A DNA stretch of 64,000 nucleotides from RHLJ01 sp040222455 (GCA_040222455.1 JAVKDD010000011.1:372001-436000), one strand, 5' to 3'; positions 34,058 through 44,205 are shown, numbered from the stretch's first letter. The notes: generated by a model from the sequence alone, not told the origin. Made by a program: numbers and translations.

Positions 34058-34987
34058 ATGGCGAATAAAAAAGTACTTGGTAGAGGTTTAGGAGCTTTTT
34101 TCCCTGAATATGAATCAGACGCAGATGCAGCAAAAAAAATAGATTCATCTCAAAAAAAAGAAGGGGTTGAAAAGAATATTATTGCTCCTGAAGAACGAGT
34201 GAACATCGTATTGGCTGTTCCGGTTGATCATATTCGCGCAAATCCCAATCAGCCTAGAAAAGATTTTGATGAAGAACGGTTGGAAGAACTTGCAGATTCT
34301 TTAAAAAAGCATGGACTCATTCAACCTATAACAGTTCGCTATATTGGTGAAAAACGTTTTGAGTTGATTAGTGGAGAACGAAGGCTTAGAGCTTCTAAAC
34401 TTGCTGGAATTGATGAAATACCTGCATACATTCGGGAAGCTGATGATGAACAAAGTATGGCTTTTGCCTTGATCGAGAACATCCAGAGAGAAGAGCTAAA
34501 TCCATTGGAAGTGGCAATGGGCTATAAACGGCTGTTAGAAGAATTTGATTACACTCAAGCAGAAGTTGCAAACCGCGTAGGCAAAAACCGATCAACAGTA
34601 ACTAATATGCTCAGGCTCTTAAGCTTGCCTGATTTCATACAAACTGCACTTATTTCAAATTTGATAAGTACTGGTCATGCTCGTGCATTAATCACTATCG
34701 AGGATGAGTCAATACAAAAAAAGCTTTTAAACAGGATTATTAAATTGGGTTGGTCAGTTCGGGATATTGAAGACGCAGTTCGAAGTCTAGATAGCAACAC
34801 TTCAAAAAAGAAAAAAACTAAGTCCGATTCTAATAATCCATTTTATGATGAAATTTCTACTCGTTTGAGACGTACTTTTAGTACTAAAGTCGCCATCAAA
34901 CCAAAAGCAAAGGGTGGAGAAATCAAGATCGAATATTACTCTGAAGAAGACCTTGAACGAATACTTTCCATTTTTGACTCAATTTAA
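34058..34987 (+). CDS. parB: ParB/Spo0J chromosome-segregation DNA-binding protein
   Basis: 309 residues. The N-terminal nuclease-like CTP-binding part contains IRANPNQPRKDFDEERLEEL, then ADSLKKHGLIQPITV and GERRLRASKLAG (the GxxRxxA CTP/parS motif). ENIQREELNPLEVAMGYKRL is followed by the helix-turn-helix TQAEVANRVGKNRSTVTNML. It binds parS sites and loads condensin. No parS palindrome (TGTTTCACGTGAAACA) was noticed in the window. Its 3' end overlaps the next gene. Confidence 0.97.
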   Translation: MANKKVLGRGLGAFFPEYESDADAAKKIDSSQKKEGVEKNIIAPEERVNIVLAVPVDHIRANPNQPRKDFDEERLEELADSLKKHGLIQPITVRYIGEKRFELISGERRLRASKLAGIDEIPAYIREADDEQSMAFALIENIQREELNPLEVAMGYKRLLEEFDYTQAEVANRVGKNRSTVTNMLRLLSLPDFIQTALISNLISTGHARALITIEDESIQKKLLNRIIKLGWSVRDIEDAVRSLDSNTSKKKKTKSDSNNPFYDEISTRLRRTFSTKVAIKPKAKGGEIKIEYYSEEDLERILSIFDSI

Positions 34988-35588
34988 GTCATTATTTATA
35001 ATTATTGGATGTTTAGTGTTGAGCCCTGTTAAAGCGCAAGAGTTTTCGCTACAATCTACTTTTTCGCCTTCATCTATTTCAATAAGCGCAGAAGCAGAAC
35101 AGCAGGAATTCCCAAATCCTAAGGCAGTACTAAGACGTTCCCTTATCATTCCAGGTTGGGGGCAGGTTACCAATGACCAAGCTTGGAAGGTGCCGCTGGT
35201 TTACGGTCTTTTAGGTGGTTTAGTCTACTATAGTATTGATCTTACTAAGCAATATCATGATTATAGAGCCGCATACTACAATTCGTTTGATACGAATACA
35301 GATTTTAGATTTGGACAAACTCCAGCATATTTAGTTGGAGCGAACATAAGTAGTTTAAAGTCGAACAGGAATTTTTTGAGGAATCGAAGAGATTTCATCT
35401 ATGTGACAATTGGTCTAGCTTATATTCTAAATGCAGTTGATGCGTATGTTTTTGCGCACTTACGATCATTTGATGTTTCGGACGATCTCTCAATGAACGC
35501 CTCTATCAAACCTAATTTGATAGCTGCAAATGCCATAGGCACAGTACCTTTGGTTTCACTATCATTTTCATTTAGCAAAAAAAAATAG
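34974..35588 (+). CDS. DUF5683 exported protein
   Basis: 204 residues from the TTG at 34974, the start I choose because it gives the clean signal peptide MTQFKSLFIIIGCLVLSPVKAQ and a 14-base overlap with parB; an ATG at 34914 would give a longer N terminus with a 74-base overlap. The body has PKAVLRRSLIIPGWGQVTND, typical of DUF5683, which sits beside parB in many Bacteroidota. Two or three hydrophobic segments lie further on. Function unknown. Confidence 0.82.
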   Translation: MTQFKSLFIIIGCLVLSPVKAQEFSLQSTFSPSSISISAEAEQQEFPNPKAVLRRSLIIPGWGQVTNDQAWKVPLVYGLLGGLVYYSIDLTKQYHDYRAAYYNSFDTNTDFRFGQTPAYLVGANISSLKSNRNFLRNRRDFIYVTIGLAYILNAVDAYVFAHLRSFDVSDDLSMNASIKPNLIAANAIGTVPLVSLSFSFSKKK

Positions 35589-35595
35589 AACAAGT

Positions 35596-36306
35596 ATGAA
35601 TAACGAGTTAAATAATGGGGTAAACACAATTCCTGATAATTACAGAGAGGGTTCATCGAGCGACCTATGGAGTATATTTAAGATTATGGGTGAATTTGTT
35701 GAAGGGTATGATAAGCTCTTCAAAATAGGTCCATGTGTTACCATCTTTGGATCTGCTCGCACAAAATCAGATGAAAAATATTACATATTAGCTTCAAAAT
35801 TTGCTTCCGAGTTAACAAAAAAAGGCTTTGGAGTTATATCCGGGGGAGGCCCTGGCATCATGGAAGCAGCTAATAAAGGTGCCAAAGAAAGTGATGGTAA
35901 GTCGGTTGGAGTAGGTATAGAACTTCCGCATGAACAAGGAATAAACGAATATGTAGATCCCAGATATAAAATAAACTTTAACTACTTTTTTGTTCGAAAA
36001 GTAATGTTTGTAAAATACTCTCAAGCCCTGGTAGTTTTTCCAGGTGGATTTGGAACACTAGACGAATTATTCGAGAGCCTTACATTAATTCAAACAAAGA
36101 AAATTGAAAAAATACCTATTGTATTGTTTGGCACAGAATATTGGCAAGGTTTGATAGATTGGATGAACAGTACGATGAAAGATTGGGGAACAATTTCAGA
36201 AAGCGATACTGAGTTGTTTATGCTAACCGATAGTTATGAAGTAGGCGTTAATTATATATGTGATTTTTATAAGAAAAAAGAGCCGAAACCAAATTTCAAT
36301 TTTTGA
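35596..36306 (+). CDS. LOG-family (TIGR00730) nucleotide phosphoribohydrolase
   Basis: 236 residues, Rossmann-like. The signatures VISGGGPGIMEAANKGA and PGGFGTLDELFE (PGGxGTxxE) define the family once named lysine decarboxylase. Known members cleave nucleoside 5'-monophosphates to free the base and ribose 5-phosphate. FGSARTKSDEKYYILASKFA marks the longer bacterial type. A role in nucleotide turnover is likely; cytokinin activation is not expected here. Seven bases follow the upstream stop, so it is probably in the same operon as parAB. Confidence 0.9.
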   Translation: MNNELNNGVNTIPDNYREGSSSDLWSIFKIMGEFVEGYDKLFKIGPCVTIFGSARTKSDEKYYILASKFASELTKKGFGVISGGGPGIMEAANKGAKESDGKSVGVGIELPHEQGINEYVDPRYKINFNYFFVRKVMFVKYSQALVVFPGGFGTLDELFESLTLIQTKKIEKIPIVLFGTEYWQGLIDWMNSTMKDWGTISESDTELFMLTDSYEVGVNYICDFYKKKEPKPNFNF

Positions 36307-36441
36307 GCTTATGATCACAGCATCGCATAAACTGACTACTTAACAATAATTTTAAATTTAAATCTGTTTATGTGTTTAATTAAAAGAGCATTTTTTATTA
36401 AATTGCTCACTTGTTCGAAATGAATTAAATAAATAAAGACA

Positions 36442-37452
36442 ATGAAGGATTTAAAGAAATTATTTTTACTAGCTTTGATTGCTATGGTTTCAATTGCAGT
36501 TAATGCCCAATCATCATTAACTGATGCCATAAATGCTTACAATGAAGCGCAAGAACTCGCACAATCAAACGAGTATGTAACTGCTATTTCCAAATATAAG
36601 GAAGCAATTACAATAGCTGATGAACTAGGAACAGAAGGTCAGGATATTAAAGACCGTTCTGAAAGTGCAATCCCAAAACTATATTTTGCCAAAGCAGCGG
36701 CTGCTTATAAAGCATTTCAAGGGAATCCATCAATTCCTAATCTCGATCTAGCTATTTCTGAGTTTGCAGAAGCCAGAGATATTGGCAGTACGTCTGGAGA
36801 TTCTCAGGTTCAATCGCGTTCTAGAGGTATTCTTGCTCAGCTTTACTACCAAAAAGGAACAATGCTTTTCAAAAGAGAAGATTTTGCAGGTGCAGATGAA
36901 GCTTTGAATAACGCAATCCAAACTAATTCTAACTACGCAAAAGCTTATTACCAAAAAGGGCTTGTACATAAAAAGGATGCTCCTGAAGATGTGGATGGTA
37001 TAATGAATTGGTTTGATCAGGCAATTACGGTAGGTAATAACGTAAATGATGGTACTGTAGTGAGACAAGCAACTGAATCTGCACATGCAGAATTATTGTT
37101 CAGAGGTTCTAAAATGATTGAACAAGGTCAAAATACTTCGGCGATTGAAATACTAAAGATGTCGCTAGAATATAATTCTGAGTCTTCTGATTCATATTAT
37201 AGGTTAGCAGAAGCATCAAATAAGCTTGGTAATCGTGATAATGCTATCAGATACGCAAATCAAGCTTTAAGTTTTGAAACAGGTGGTAACACCGATAAAG
37301 CAAAGATATTCTACGAACTAGGAGTTGCTCATCAAGCCAAGAATGATAAAGGAAATGCATGTGATGCCTTTGAAAACGCGTCTTATGGATCCTTTAGAGC
37401 GCCTTCAGAGCACAAGATGGAATTTGAATTGAAGTGTGAAAGCGCTCGATAA
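36442..37452 (+). CDS. Secreted tetratricopeptide-repeat protein
   Basis: 336 residues with a signal peptide (MKDLKKLFLLALIAMVSIAVNAQ) and a helical body of about six TPR-type repeats, for example AINAYNEAQELAQSNEYVTA, QLYYQKGTMLFKREDFAGAD and RLAEASNKLGNRDNAIRYAN. TPR proteins act as periplasmic or outer-membrane adaptors. No specific role is indicated. It is a monocistronic gene ending in a strong terminator. Confidence 0.85.
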   Translation: MKDLKKLFLLALIAMVSIAVNAQSSLTDAINAYNEAQELAQSNEYVTAISKYKEAITIADELGTEGQDIKDRSESAIPKLYFAKAAAAYKAFQGNPSIPNLDLAISEFAEARDIGSTSGDSQVQSRSRGILAQLYYQKGTMLFKREDFAGADEALNNAIQTNSNYAKAYYQKGLVHKKDAPEDVDGIMNWFDQAITVGNNVNDGTVVRQATESAHAELLFRGSKMIEQGQNTSAIEILKMSLEYNSESSDSYYRLAEASNKLGNRDNAIRYANQALSFETGGNTDKAKIFYELGVAHQAKNDKGNACDAFENASYGSFRAPSEHKMEFELKCESAR

Positions 37453-37472
37453 AAAATGATCTATTTTTATTT

Positions 37473-37502
37473 AAAGCCCTCATTTTGATGAGGGCTTTTT
37501 TT
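37473..37502 (+). terminator. Intrinsic terminator after the TPR gene
   Basis: The arms AAGCCCTCAT (37474-37483) and ATGAGGGCTT (37488-37497) with a 4-base loop are followed by a T run. Confidence 0.9.
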
Positions 37503-37594
37503 ATGCACTGATTTCTTATCTAAATGAAATATTTTGCTCGATATAATTTTTTTATCTTCCATTAATAAAATTTACCACTACAAAGAACCCAATA

Positions 37595-39583
37595 ATGCCT
37601 AACCAGAAACTCGATCAACTTTGCGCGAATACTATACGAACTCTATCAATAGATGGGGTTCAGAAAGCTAACTCAGGTCACCCCGGTATGCCAATGGGAA
37701 TGGCAGATGTTGGGTATATTCTTTGGACGAAATTTCTAAAACATAACCCTAAAAACCCGGAATGGTTTGATAGAGACCGTTTTATTTTGTCAGCGGGACA
37801 TGGTTCAATGTTAATCTATAGTCTTTTGCACCTTACAGGATATGATGTTTCGATAGAGGATTTGAAAAATTTTAGACAAGTTGGTAGTAAAACACCCGGG
37901 CACCCAGAATTTGGATACACTTCTGGAGTGGAAATGACTACTGGACCATTAGGTCAAGGTTTTGCTACTGGTGTTGGTATGGCTATGGCAGAAAGCTTTT
38001 TAGCTTCAAAGTTTAATAAAGATTCACACAAGATAGTAGATCATTACACCTACGCAATTGTAAGTGATGGAGATCTTATGGAAGGGGTGTCTCACGAGGC
38101 GGCTTCACTTGCAGGACATCTTAAGCTAAAAAAATTAATATACTTATACGATTCAAACTCAATTTCTATAGATGGCTCTACAGACCTTGCATTTACAGAA
38201 GATGTGAAAAAACGTTTTGAAGCCTATGGTTGGGATGTAACGAATATTGATGGTCATGATCATTCAGAAATCTCAAATGCAATAGAAGATGCACAAAGTA
38301 CAGATAAACCTTCCTTGATAATTTGTACTACACATATTGGTTTTGGAAGTCCGAATAAACAAGATACTGCTGGCTCGCATGGATCACCTTTAGGAGAAGA
38401 TGAAATAAGGCTTACAAAAGAAGCTTATGGAATTGATCCAGAAAAGACTTTTTATATCCCTGATGAAGCTATGTCTGTTTTTAGAAAACAAGTGGAATTA
38501 GGTAATATTAAAGAGAAGGAATGGAAATTAGTTTTTGACGAATACTCAACAAAATATCAAGAAGAAGCACTTCAATTTGAAAACTGGATGAATGGAATTC
38601 TTCCGGATAATATTGAGCAACACCTTCCAGAGTTTGAGAGTACTGAAAAAGGGCCAGCAACGCGGGCTTCTTCAGGTACGGTTTTGAATGCGTTAAAAGA
38701 TTTACTTCCAAACATGATTGGAGGTTCTGCGGATCTGGGTGGAAGTGTAAAAACTGAGTTAACAGATCGAGGAGTTTTTAATTCTGAGGATAATTCAGGA
38801 AGAAATGTCCATTATGGAGTACGAGAACATGGAATGGCAGCAGCATTAAATGGGATGGCCTTACATAAAGGTGTGATTCCTTTTGGAGGAACATTTTTCG
38901 TTTTTACAGATTACTGTAGACCGTCTATCCGATTAGCTGCTTTGATGAAAATTCCATCAATTTTTGTAATGACTCATGATAGCATTGGTTTGGGTGAAGA
39001 TGGTCCTACACATCAGCCTATTGAACATCTTGCAAGTTTGCGTGCAATGCCAAATGTAACGGTGTTACGTCCTGGTGATGCAAATGAAGTAGCATATGCA
39101 TGGAAAGTAGCAATCGAGAATACAACGGGTCCGACTATTCTTGTACTTACCCGTCAAGGAATGCCTACATACAAAAGATCAGAGATTAATACCGCATCAT
39201 TGGTATCGAAGGGAGCGTATATTTTTGCAGATTCAGGTAAAAAGATACCAGATGTCATTCTAATTGGAACTGGTTCTGAGCTCCATCTTGCAGTGAATGC
39301 TAAAACTGAGCTTGAAAGGAAAGGGATTGATGCCAGAGTAGTTAGTATGCCGAGTTGGGAGTTATTCGAACGACAAAGCGATGATTACAAACAAAAAGTA
39401 CTACCAATAGAAGTTAAAAATCGGGTTTCAATTGAAGCTGGTTCTACTTTTGGATGGGAGCGGTATATAGGAACAGAAGGGAAAGCTATTGGAATAGATA
39501 GTTTTGGAGAGTCAGGACCTGCTGAGGAGCTTTATATGCATTTTGGTATTACAACAGAAAATATGGTGGAAGCTGCTAGTTAA
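37595..39583 (+). CDS. tkt: Transketolase
   Basis: Thiamine-diphosphate enzyme moving two-carbon units between sugar phosphates in the pentose phosphate pathway. 662 residues, full length. N-terminal: NSGHPGMPMGMADVGYILW, LSAGHGSMLIYSLLHLTGY and GPLGQGFATGVGMAMAE; the ThDP/Mg motif is VSDGDLMEGVSHEAASLAGH followed by LYDSNSISIDG. The second ThDP half carries GVREHGMAAALNGMALH, with the catalytic Glu in REHGM, and DSIGLGEDGPTHQPIEHLAS. Cytoplasmic. It ends in a terminator shared with the convergent phosphatase gene. Confidence 0.97.
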   Translation: MPNQKLDQLCANTIRTLSIDGVQKANSGHPGMPMGMADVGYILWTKFLKHNPKNPEWFDRDRFILSAGHGSMLIYSLLHLTGYDVSIEDLKNFRQVGSKTPGHPEFGYTSGVEMTTGPLGQGFATGVGMAMAESFLASKFNKDSHKIVDHYTYAIVSDGDLMEGVSHEAASLAGHLKLKKLIYLYDSNSISIDGSTDLAFTEDVKKRFEAYGWDVTNIDGHDHSEISNAIEDAQSTDKPSLIICTTHIGFGSPNKQDTAGSHGSPLGEDEIRLTKEAYGIDPEKTFYIPDEAMSVFRKQVELGNIKEKEWKLVFDEYSTKYQEEALQFENWMNGILPDNIEQHLPEFESTEKGPATRASSGTVLNALKDLLPNMIGGSADLGGSVKTELTDRGVFNSEDNSGRNVHYGVREHGMAAALNGMALHKGVIPFGGTFFVFTDYCRPSIRLAALMKIPSIFVMTHDSIGLGEDGPTHQPIEHLASLRAMPNVTVLRPGDANEVAYAWKVAIENTTGPTILVLTRQGMPTYKRSEINTASLVSKGAYIFADSGKKIPDVILIGTGSELHLAVNAKTELERKGIDARVVSMPSWELFERQSDDYKQKVLPIEVKNRVSIEAGSTFGWERYIGTEGKAIGIDSFGESGPAEELYMHFGITTENMVEAAS

Positions 39584-39602
39584 GTATCTTCTGATTTTAT
39601 TT

Positions 39603-39638
39603 AAGCCATCCGTCAGCTAACGGATGGCTTTTTTTTTG
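39603..39638. terminator. Terminator between tkt and the phosphatase gene
   Basis: The 11-base arms AAGCCATCCGT (39603-39613) and ACGGATGGCTT (39620-39630) are followed by nine Ts, directly between two convergent genes. Confidence 0.9.
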
Positions 39639-39651
39639 AATATAAACAATA

Positions 39652-40833
39652 CTAAACCACTTTTGCTTCACTTACTAGTTTAGATGCACTAGCTTGTTCT
39701 GGCCTATGAATGCATGTAAAGGTTACATCATCTGCAGGTTCAACGGTTCCTATAAATGCTTCGAGAGAAGTTTGAATTTTCTGAACCACAGTTTTAGCAT
39801 GAAGTGAGCCATAAATTTCCATCAATGACTCGATACGCTCTTCTCCATATTCCTCTCCTCTTTCATTACGAGCCTCACTCAGCCCATCTGTATAAAGCAT
39901 AACAGAATCACCAGGTTTAAAATGAAACCGTTTTACTTCTAAATGTTGATTCAACATATCAGTAGAGGTCATTCCAAGCGCAAACCCATTCGCTTTTAAA
40001 TTGAATGTGGCATCTCTTTCCCGGCTGTAATAGATAGGGATATTATGACCGGCTCTGACATATTCAAACTCTTCTTTATCATTGGGGAAAAAAGCCACAC
40101 AACCTGTTACAAAGGTTTTATCTTTTCGATTACTTTTTACAAAATCGTTGAGTTGTAGAAACAAGTCTTTGGGTGATGGGTGCTCTTTATGAATTAAAAG
40201 GTTCACTAATGCCTGCATCCGTACCATATATAATGCTGCGCTTAATCCTTTCCCAGAAACATCTGCAATTACAACATAAGTCCCTTTATCTGTATCAACT
40301 ACATCCAAATAATCGCCGCCGACTTCTTTAGCTGTATGAGCGAATGAGTAAACTTCAAGATTTTCTTTATTTAAGGATGTTCCTGGAAGTAGACTAAGCT
40401 GTATATCACGTGCTAGATCGATTTCTTTCTGAACATCAGATTTCTCCAGCAATTCTACAAGAAGCAATAAAAACATAGAAGAAAATGCAATAGGAAGTAG
40501 CAATCCAGAAAAGAAAATGAATTCAGTAAGCCCAAAAAAGTTAAGAATATAATGTACAACAAAACTAACCGAACCTACACCGAAAGCTAAGCGACGAGTT
40601 GGGTTTAGACGTTGAGTTAAATCTTCAAACAAGCGCATAAATTTAACGTGCCCAGGAAGTTGCTGTCCCTGTTGACGTTCGATATCAGCGACAGCTTCTT
40701 TGTACAATAATTTAAGTCGATCGGTATCGGCAGTAAGTTCTTTTGAAATCCGTTCTCGGCTCATACCGGAAACATATTCCTGATAGAATTTTTTAGTTCC
40801 GTAACCCGATTGTGCTTCGTTCTTTAAACTCAA
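39652..40833 (-). CDS. SpoIIE-type (PP2C) protein serine phosphatase, membrane-bound
   Basis: 393 residues: a cytoplasmic N-terminal helical part, two close membrane helices (about 84-127, LAFGVGSVSFVVHYILNFFG and LLLPIAFSSMFLLLLVELL), a linker helix ARDIQLSLLPG and the PP2C/SpoIIE domain with metal ligands in VGGDYLDVVD and VIADVSGKG, then AGHNIPIYY, YTDGLSEARN and EPADDVTF. RsbU-type phosphatases dephosphorylate anti-anti-sigma (STAS) proteins. No partner switch genes are adjacent. It is divergent from polA; 40834-41057 holds both promoters, which I cannot locate exactly. Confidence 0.9.
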   Translation of the reverse strand: MSLKNEAQSGYGTKKFYQEYVSGMSRERISKELTADTDRLKLLYKEAVADIERQQGQQLPGHVKFMRLFEDLTQRLNPTRRLAFGVGSVSFVVHYILNFFGLTEFIFFSGLLLPIAFSSMFLLLLVELLEKSDVQKEIDLARDIQLSLLPGTSLNKENLEVYSFAHTAKEVGGDYLDVVDTDKGTYVVIADVSGKGLSAALYMVRMQALVNLLIHKEHPSPKDLFLQLNDFVKSNRKDKTFVTGCVAFFPNDKEEFEYVRAGHNIPIYYSRERDATFNLKANGFALGMTSTDMLNQHLEVKRFHFKPGDSVMLYTDGLSEARNERGEEYGEERIESLMEIYGSLHAKTVVQKIQTSLEAFIGTVEPADDVTFTCIHRPEQASASKLVSEAKVV

Positions 40834-41057
40834 GAGTGTGTGTACTCAATTAATGATTGGAGACAGTGTTCGTAATAATAGGCAAAAAGTTTTGTTTTTT
40901 GAACTACTTCTGAGGAATGAGTTATTAGTTACATGATATTTGTTAAAAAGTAGATCATTCTTAAAATCTGCTACTTGTAACTTAAGGCCGATTTACTCAG
41001 TTTATATCATGGAAATCCTTTAGTTTCAATCACTAATTTTAGTTCGAAATAAAATTC

Positions 41058-43811
41058 ATGTCTAAAAAACTTCTTTTTCTTCTTGATGGAATGGCACTTG
41101 CCTACCGTGCTCATTTCGCCTTTATTAATGCTAATCTAAAAAATAGTAGGGGGATTTCTACTGGACCTATTCTAGGTTTTGCTAATACATTAGAGAAGAT
41201 GTTAGAAGAAGAAAAACCCACGCATATTGCCGTTGCTTGGGACACACATGCTCCAACGTTTAGACATACTGCGGATGAGACATACAAAGCTCAACGACCA
41301 CCCCAACCAGATGAATTGAAAGTAGGTATTCCAATTATAAAAGAAATGCTTTCAGCTTGGGGAATTCAAAATATTGAGCAAGATGGATATGAAGCTGATG
41401 ACATAATTGGTACAATTGCTGCAGGTGCTAATGCAGATGATGTTGATGTACTTTTAGTTACTCCTGATAAAGATTTCATGCAATTGGTTCACGATCATAT
41501 CAAAATGATGAAGCCTAATAACAAAGATGGAGGTTTTGATATTATAGATCGAGAGGGAGTGATGGATTACTTTGGAGTATTTCCCGAGAAAGTAATTGAT
41601 GTGCTGGCTATTTTAGGAGATACTGCTGATAATATTCCCGGGGTTCCTGGAATAGGGAAAAAAGGAGCACCTGCTTTAATAGATCGATTTGGATCTCTGG
41701 AAGAATGTATTGCACAGGCTGATACCATTACTGCAAAACGTCAACGAGAAGGGTTAAAAGATTTTGCAGATCAAGCCATGCATGCTAAGTTCATGGTTAC
41801 CATAAAAACAGATGTTCCTAATACCGTTGAATGGGAAGAATTGGGATGGGGAGGATTTGACCGGAAAGAGCTCGGATTGTTTTTCAAGAAAATGGAATTT
41901 CGAACACTCACTAAAAAGTATTTAGAGCAAGACGGCCCTGTTGCAGAGAAAACTGGAGATCAGGTTGATTTATTTGGTTCAATAGAAGAGCAAGAAAAGC
42001 TGCAAAAACTGGATGAGGAAAATAATAGCTACGAATTAGTTAAGTCTCTTGAAAGAGTTAAGGAATTAGCTACAGAATTAACAGATGTAAACGTGTTATG
42101 TTTTGATACAGAAACGGATGCTCCTGATCCAATTTCTGCAAAATTAGTCGGACTTTCATTTTGTACTAATCCTAAAACAGGGTGCTATATTCCTGTTAAC
42201 GTGGAAGGTGGATTAGATGAGAAGGAAGTATTGGAAATTTTAAAACCTGTTTTTGGAAATAAAGACTCCATTAAAGTTGCTCATAATTATAAGTTTGATT
42301 ACACCATGCTATTCCGACATGGGATTAAAATTGAAGGGAAACTCTTCGATACGATGATTGCAGCCTATTTGGTAGATGCAGGTCAAAAGATCAAAATGGA
42401 CGAGCTTTCAAAAAAGTATTTGGGCTACGAACCTGTTCCCATTCAGGCGTTAATTGGTAAAGGAAAGGCTCAAAAGTCGATGGCGGACTTAACACCTGAA
42501 GAAGTCTATTTATATGCTTGTGAAGATGCCGATGTGACGCTTCAGCTCTATGAGATTTTGAGCAAACAATTGAAGAAAGACGAACTTGAAGAAATTGCCA
42601 ATACCTGTGATTTCCCACTTATCGAAGTGCTGGGCGATATAGAATATTATGGTGTTCGGTTAGACGTAGACATGTTAAACGGTTTCTCAACAGACTTAGA
42701 ATCCGACATTAAAGAATTGGAGAAAGAGATTTATGAGAAAGCTGGGCAGGAGTTTAATATTAATTCACCAGCTCAATTAGGAGATATTCTATTCGATAAA
42801 CTTGGACTTCCAGCCGGGAAAAAAACCAAAACTGGGAAATATTCAACGAATGAATCAGTATTGACTAAGCTAGCAGTGAAATATGAAATTCCGAGTCTGA
42901 TTTTGGAATATCGATCGCTGGCAAAGCTGAAATCAACGTATGTGGATGCACTTCCATCTATGATTAATCCAGATACAAATCGTGTTCATACCGATTTCAA
43001 CCAAGCAGTTGCAGCAACAGGGCGTTTAGCTTCATCGAATCCAAATATTCAGAATATTCCAATTAGAACAGCTCGTGGTCGTGAAATTCGAAAAGCCTTT
43101 ATTGCTGAAGATGGTTTTAAAATTATGTCGGCAGATTATTCGCAAGTCGAATTACGAGTGATTGCCCACATTTCTAAAGATGAGGCCATGATTGAGGCGT
43201 TCAAGAATGGGGAAGATATTCATGCCAGAACGGCCAAAGAGATTTTTCATTTAGATTCATTGGATGAAGTAACCCAAGATCACCGGCGCAAAGCCAAAGA
43301 AGTGAATTTTGGAATACCTTATGGTTTAAGTGCTTATGGACTTGCAACTAATCTTGGAATTGAAAATAGTGAAGGAAAAGAGATGATTGATGAATACTTC
43401 AATCGTTTTCCAAACATCCAGAACTATATTTCAGAGACTCAGGTATTTGCCAAAGAACATGGGTATGTAAAAACGTTGCTTGGTCGCCGAAGATATGTTC
43501 CTGATATCAATTCCAGTAATTGGAATGTTCGAGGATTTGCAGAACGTGTAGCCATTAATATGCCTATTCAAGGAACTGCTGCCGATATCATCAAACTAGC
43601 TATGATTAATATTCATGAATATTTGGAAAACAATGATCTGAAAAGTCGAATGTTACTACAGGTTCACGATGAATTGATATTCGAAATCCATGAAAGTGAA
43701 CTAGAAACGGTTCCTGAAAAAATCATTGAATTAATGGAAAATGCAATAACAATGGATGTTCCACTAAAAGTTGAAGCAGGTATTGGAGAGAACTGGTTAG
43801 AGGCGCATTAG
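41058..43811 (+). CDS. polA: DNA polymerase I
   Basis: 917 residues, three domains. The 5'-3' nuclease (1-290) has LLFLLDGMALAYRAHFAF, DGYEADDIIGT, VTPDKDFMQLV and GDTADNIPGVPGIGKKGA. The 3'-5' exonuclease is active, with CFDTETDAP and HNYKFDYTML and YACEDADVTLQLYE. The polymerase has ATGRLASSNPNIQNIPIRT, SADYSQVELRVIAHIS (catalytic Asp), KAKEVNFGIPYGLSAYG, MPIQGTAADI and LLQVHDELIFE. Repairs gaps and removes RNA primers. The intact proofreading motif separates it from Thermus-type polymerases. Confidence 0.98.
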   Translation: MSKKLLFLLDGMALAYRAHFAFINANLKNSRGISTGPILGFANTLEKMLEEEKPTHIAVAWDTHAPTFRHTADETYKAQRPPQPDELKVGIPIIKEMLSAWGIQNIEQDGYEADDIIGTIAAGANADDVDVLLVTPDKDFMQLVHDHIKMMKPNNKDGGFDIIDREGVMDYFGVFPEKVIDVLAILGDTADNIPGVPGIGKKGAPALIDRFGSLEECIAQADTITAKRQREGLKDFADQAMHAKFMVTIKTDVPNTVEWEELGWGGFDRKELGLFFKKMEFRTLTKKYLEQDGPVAEKTGDQVDLFGSIEEQEKLQKLDEENNSYELVKSLERVKELATELTDVNVLCFDTETDAPDPISAKLVGLSFCTNPKTGCYIPVNVEGGLDEKEVLEILKPVFGNKDSIKVAHNYKFDYTMLFRHGIKIEGKLFDTMIAAYLVDAGQKIKMDELSKKYLGYEPVPIQALIGKGKAQKSMADLTPEEVYLYACEDADVTLQLYEILSKQLKKDELEEIANTCDFPLIEVLGDIEYYGVRLDVDMLNGFSTDLESDIKELEKEIYEKAGQEFNINSPAQLGDILFDKLGLPAGKKTKTGKYSTNESVLTKLAVKYEIPSLILEYRSLAKLKSTYVDALPSMINPDTNRVHTDFNQAVAATGRLASSNPNIQNIPIRTARGREIRKAFIAEDGFKIMSADYSQVELRVIAHISKDEAMIEAFKNGEDIHARTAKEIFHLDSLDEVTQDHRRKAKEVNFGIPYGLSAYGLATNLGIENSEGKEMIDEYFNRFPNIQNYISETQVFAKEHGYVKTLLGRRRYVPDINSSNWNVRGFAERVAINMPIQGTAADIIKLAMINIHEYLENNDLKSRMLLQVHDELIFEIHESELETVPEKIIELMENAITMDVPLKVEAGIGENWLEAH

Positions 43812-44075
43812 ATTAATTATCAATTAAGAATTGTTCAATTAGAAATGATTCAATTAAACCTGAATTTATAGGAGTGAATAGTGATATCTTTTCTTCGAAT
43901 TATAAGACAGAGAGATAGCAAAATTATTCCTATTTGGAAGTCATCCTGAACCTGTTTCAGGATCTTTGTAGAGTTTTAAAGTGACGACCAGAGATTAAAT
44001 CAAATCTCCATCAAAAGATGCTGATCCGTCAGCTAGAGGAAAGCATGACCGATTCTAAGTTGGTTGCCATATCGT

Positions 44076-44139
44076 CCTCCCTCTGAGTTCAAACTAGTTT
44101 GAACTCGGTCTCCCTCCGACGGGAGACAGTTGAGGTTCC
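44076..44139. repeat. Left 64-base direct repeat of the DUF559 unit
   Basis: CCTCCCTCTGAGTTC...GTCTCCCTCCGACGGGAGAC...TGAGGTTCC. It contains a perfect 22-base palindrome at 44085-44106 (centre ACTAGT) and a stem GTCTCCC/GGGAGAC (44108-44127). The same sequence is at 44687-44750 in the same orientation. Confidence 0.95.
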
Positions 44140-44162
44140 AAGTTAATGTTTGGCAAGAACGT

Positions 44163-44205
44163 GTCCCTCCCCTGGGAGGGACAGTTTCATTCGTATACGA
44201 ATGAA
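44163..44205. repeat. Two adjacent palindromes upstream of the DUF559 gene
   Basis: 44163-44182 reads GTCCCTCCCCTGGGAGGGAC (9-base arms, CT in the centre), and 44186-44205 reads TTCATTCGTATACGAATGAA, a perfect 20-base palindrome. Both would form cruciforms or mRNA hairpins. Confidence 0.9.

Noticed and set aside
33109..35000. parS sites near parAB
   Set aside because: I looked for TGTTTCACGTGAAACA or a close variant and found none in the parAB neighbourhood.
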